From: CAYZPW01 sp964480475
GTDB lineage: Bacteria > B130-G9
Reading direction: 5' to 3'
Assembly (NCBI GenBank): GCA_964480475.1
Contig: CAYZPW010000147.1
Location: forward strand, 1 to 5,341
DNA length: 5,341 bases
Shown: positions 4,884 to 5,341 of the stretch, piece by piece
Numbering within the stretch: the first letter of the stretch is position 1
Layout: each line of letters opens with the position of its first letter
Position numbers and translations under genes: made by a program
Notes under the pieces: generated by a model
What the model was told of the DNA's origin: nothing
Seen by the model: only the letters and a program-made list of their open reading frames with translations
Databases searched by the model: none

Positions 4884-5341
4884 CCCCGCTCACCTCCTCC
4901 GTAAAGCACTCGTGCAACGACAATCCCGCCGGCAAAGAAGCAGATGAGAGAGATAACCCCGCTCACTGAGAGCTGCGTCATCCCGCTCAGGCCGTGCCCG
5001 GTCGGACATCCCCCTGCCAGTCTTGCCCCAAAAAGAGCGATTGCGCCTCCCACAAAGGCTATTACCGCTCTTTTCGCTCGCCCACTGCCGAAGCGCTTCT
5101 CCCCCATCTCTGGCAAGGCCTGAAGCTTGAACGAGCCCGAGGTAATCGCAGCCACGAACGAGCCGATGAGTAGTCCCAGCAGGAACATCCATTGCCAATC
5201 GATCTTCGGCGGATACTTCACGAAGTAATCCATGCTGCTAACTCGCTCTGGACTGAAAAGCTTCATGATCATTCCCGCCTTCCGAGCGAAGGTGGTCGAG
5301 GCTCCAAGAAACTTGCCCGCGATCCAGACCGAAAGGACCAT
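4880..5341 (-). CDS. YeeE/YedE family membrane protein, first half (5' end probably cut by window edge)
   Basis: At least 153 residues are present. The visible N-terminus has SVWIAGKFLGASTTFARKAGM (4-24), then a periplasmic- or cytoplasmic-facing segment with KYPPKIDWQWM (42-52), a helix (about 52-67), the FGSGRAKRA turn (84-92), a helix with GARLAGGCPTGHGLSG (105-120) carrying Cys112, and a final helix (about 126-147, with Cys134). These are the conserved features of the partner protein in two-gene YeeE/YedE systems. The frame is open to the last base, and the apparent ATG at 5341-5339 sits exactly at the window end. Relatives usually have an extra N-terminal hydrophobic stretch before the GAST motif, so perhaps 10-25 residues are missing. 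It is followed directly by the other half-gene. Confidence 0.9.
   Translation of the reverse strand: MVLSVWIAGKFLGASTTFARKAGMIMKLFSPERVSSMDYFVKYPPKIDWQWMFLLGLLIGSFVAAITSGSFKLQALPEMGEKRFGSGRAKRAVIAFVGGAIALFGARLAGGCPTGHGLSGMTQLSVSGVISLICFFAGGIVVARVLYGGGERG

Overview
The window holds six protein genes and a cluster of structured non-coding repeats at its left edge. It looks like a chromosomal segment of a moderately GC-rich, Gram-negative-type bacterium. Evidence for this is a sigma-54 activator with an intact GAFTDA loop, split YeeE/YedE membrane proteins, a MarC-family membrane protein and good Shine-Dalgarno sites ahead of most genes. I cannot name the lineage from the sequence; an uncultured deltaproteobacterium-like or candidate-phylum genome would fit. 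There are no tRNA or rRNA genes, CRISPR arrays, transposases or phage genes.

Layout from left to right. Positions 1-254 carry three copies of a two-hairpin repeat of about 50 nt. Two are on the minus strand and identical over 55 bp, 199 bp apart. The third lies between them on the plus strand; it has the same linker but different stem sequences that still pair. The rightmost copy supplies the stop codon of the next gene. Positions 247-1569 (minus) encode a PAS/AAA+/Fis sigma-54-dependent regulator with a cysteine cluster in its PAS domain. Positions 1746-2396 (minus) encode a MarC-family integral membrane protein. A 261-nt divergent intergenic region (2397-2657) has a candidate promoter and an imperfect direct repeat. 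Positions 2658-3545 (plus) encode a ten-helix EamA/DMT transporter. Positions 3612-4229 (minus) encode a WrbA-type flavoprotein quinone reductase, converging on the EamA gene. Between WrbA and the next gene is a near-perfect 22-bp palindrome, a good operator candidate. Positions 4359-5341 (minus) hold two overlapping YeeE/YedE half-transporter genes, the upstream one running off the right edge.

Functional reading. The YeeE/YedE pair probably moves a sulfur compound such as thiosulfate across the inner membrane. WrbA is a two-electron quinone reductase tied to oxidative or redox stress. The regulator's PAS cysteines suggest redox or metal sensing. A redox/sulfur theme is therefore plausible, but nothing in the sequence directly links the regulator to these genes: no sigma-54 promoter with correct spacing was found in the window. 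The MarC and EamA genes look like independent single-gene units.

The most unusual signal is the left-edge repeat family, where six stem positions change on both sides between copies while the linker stays constant.
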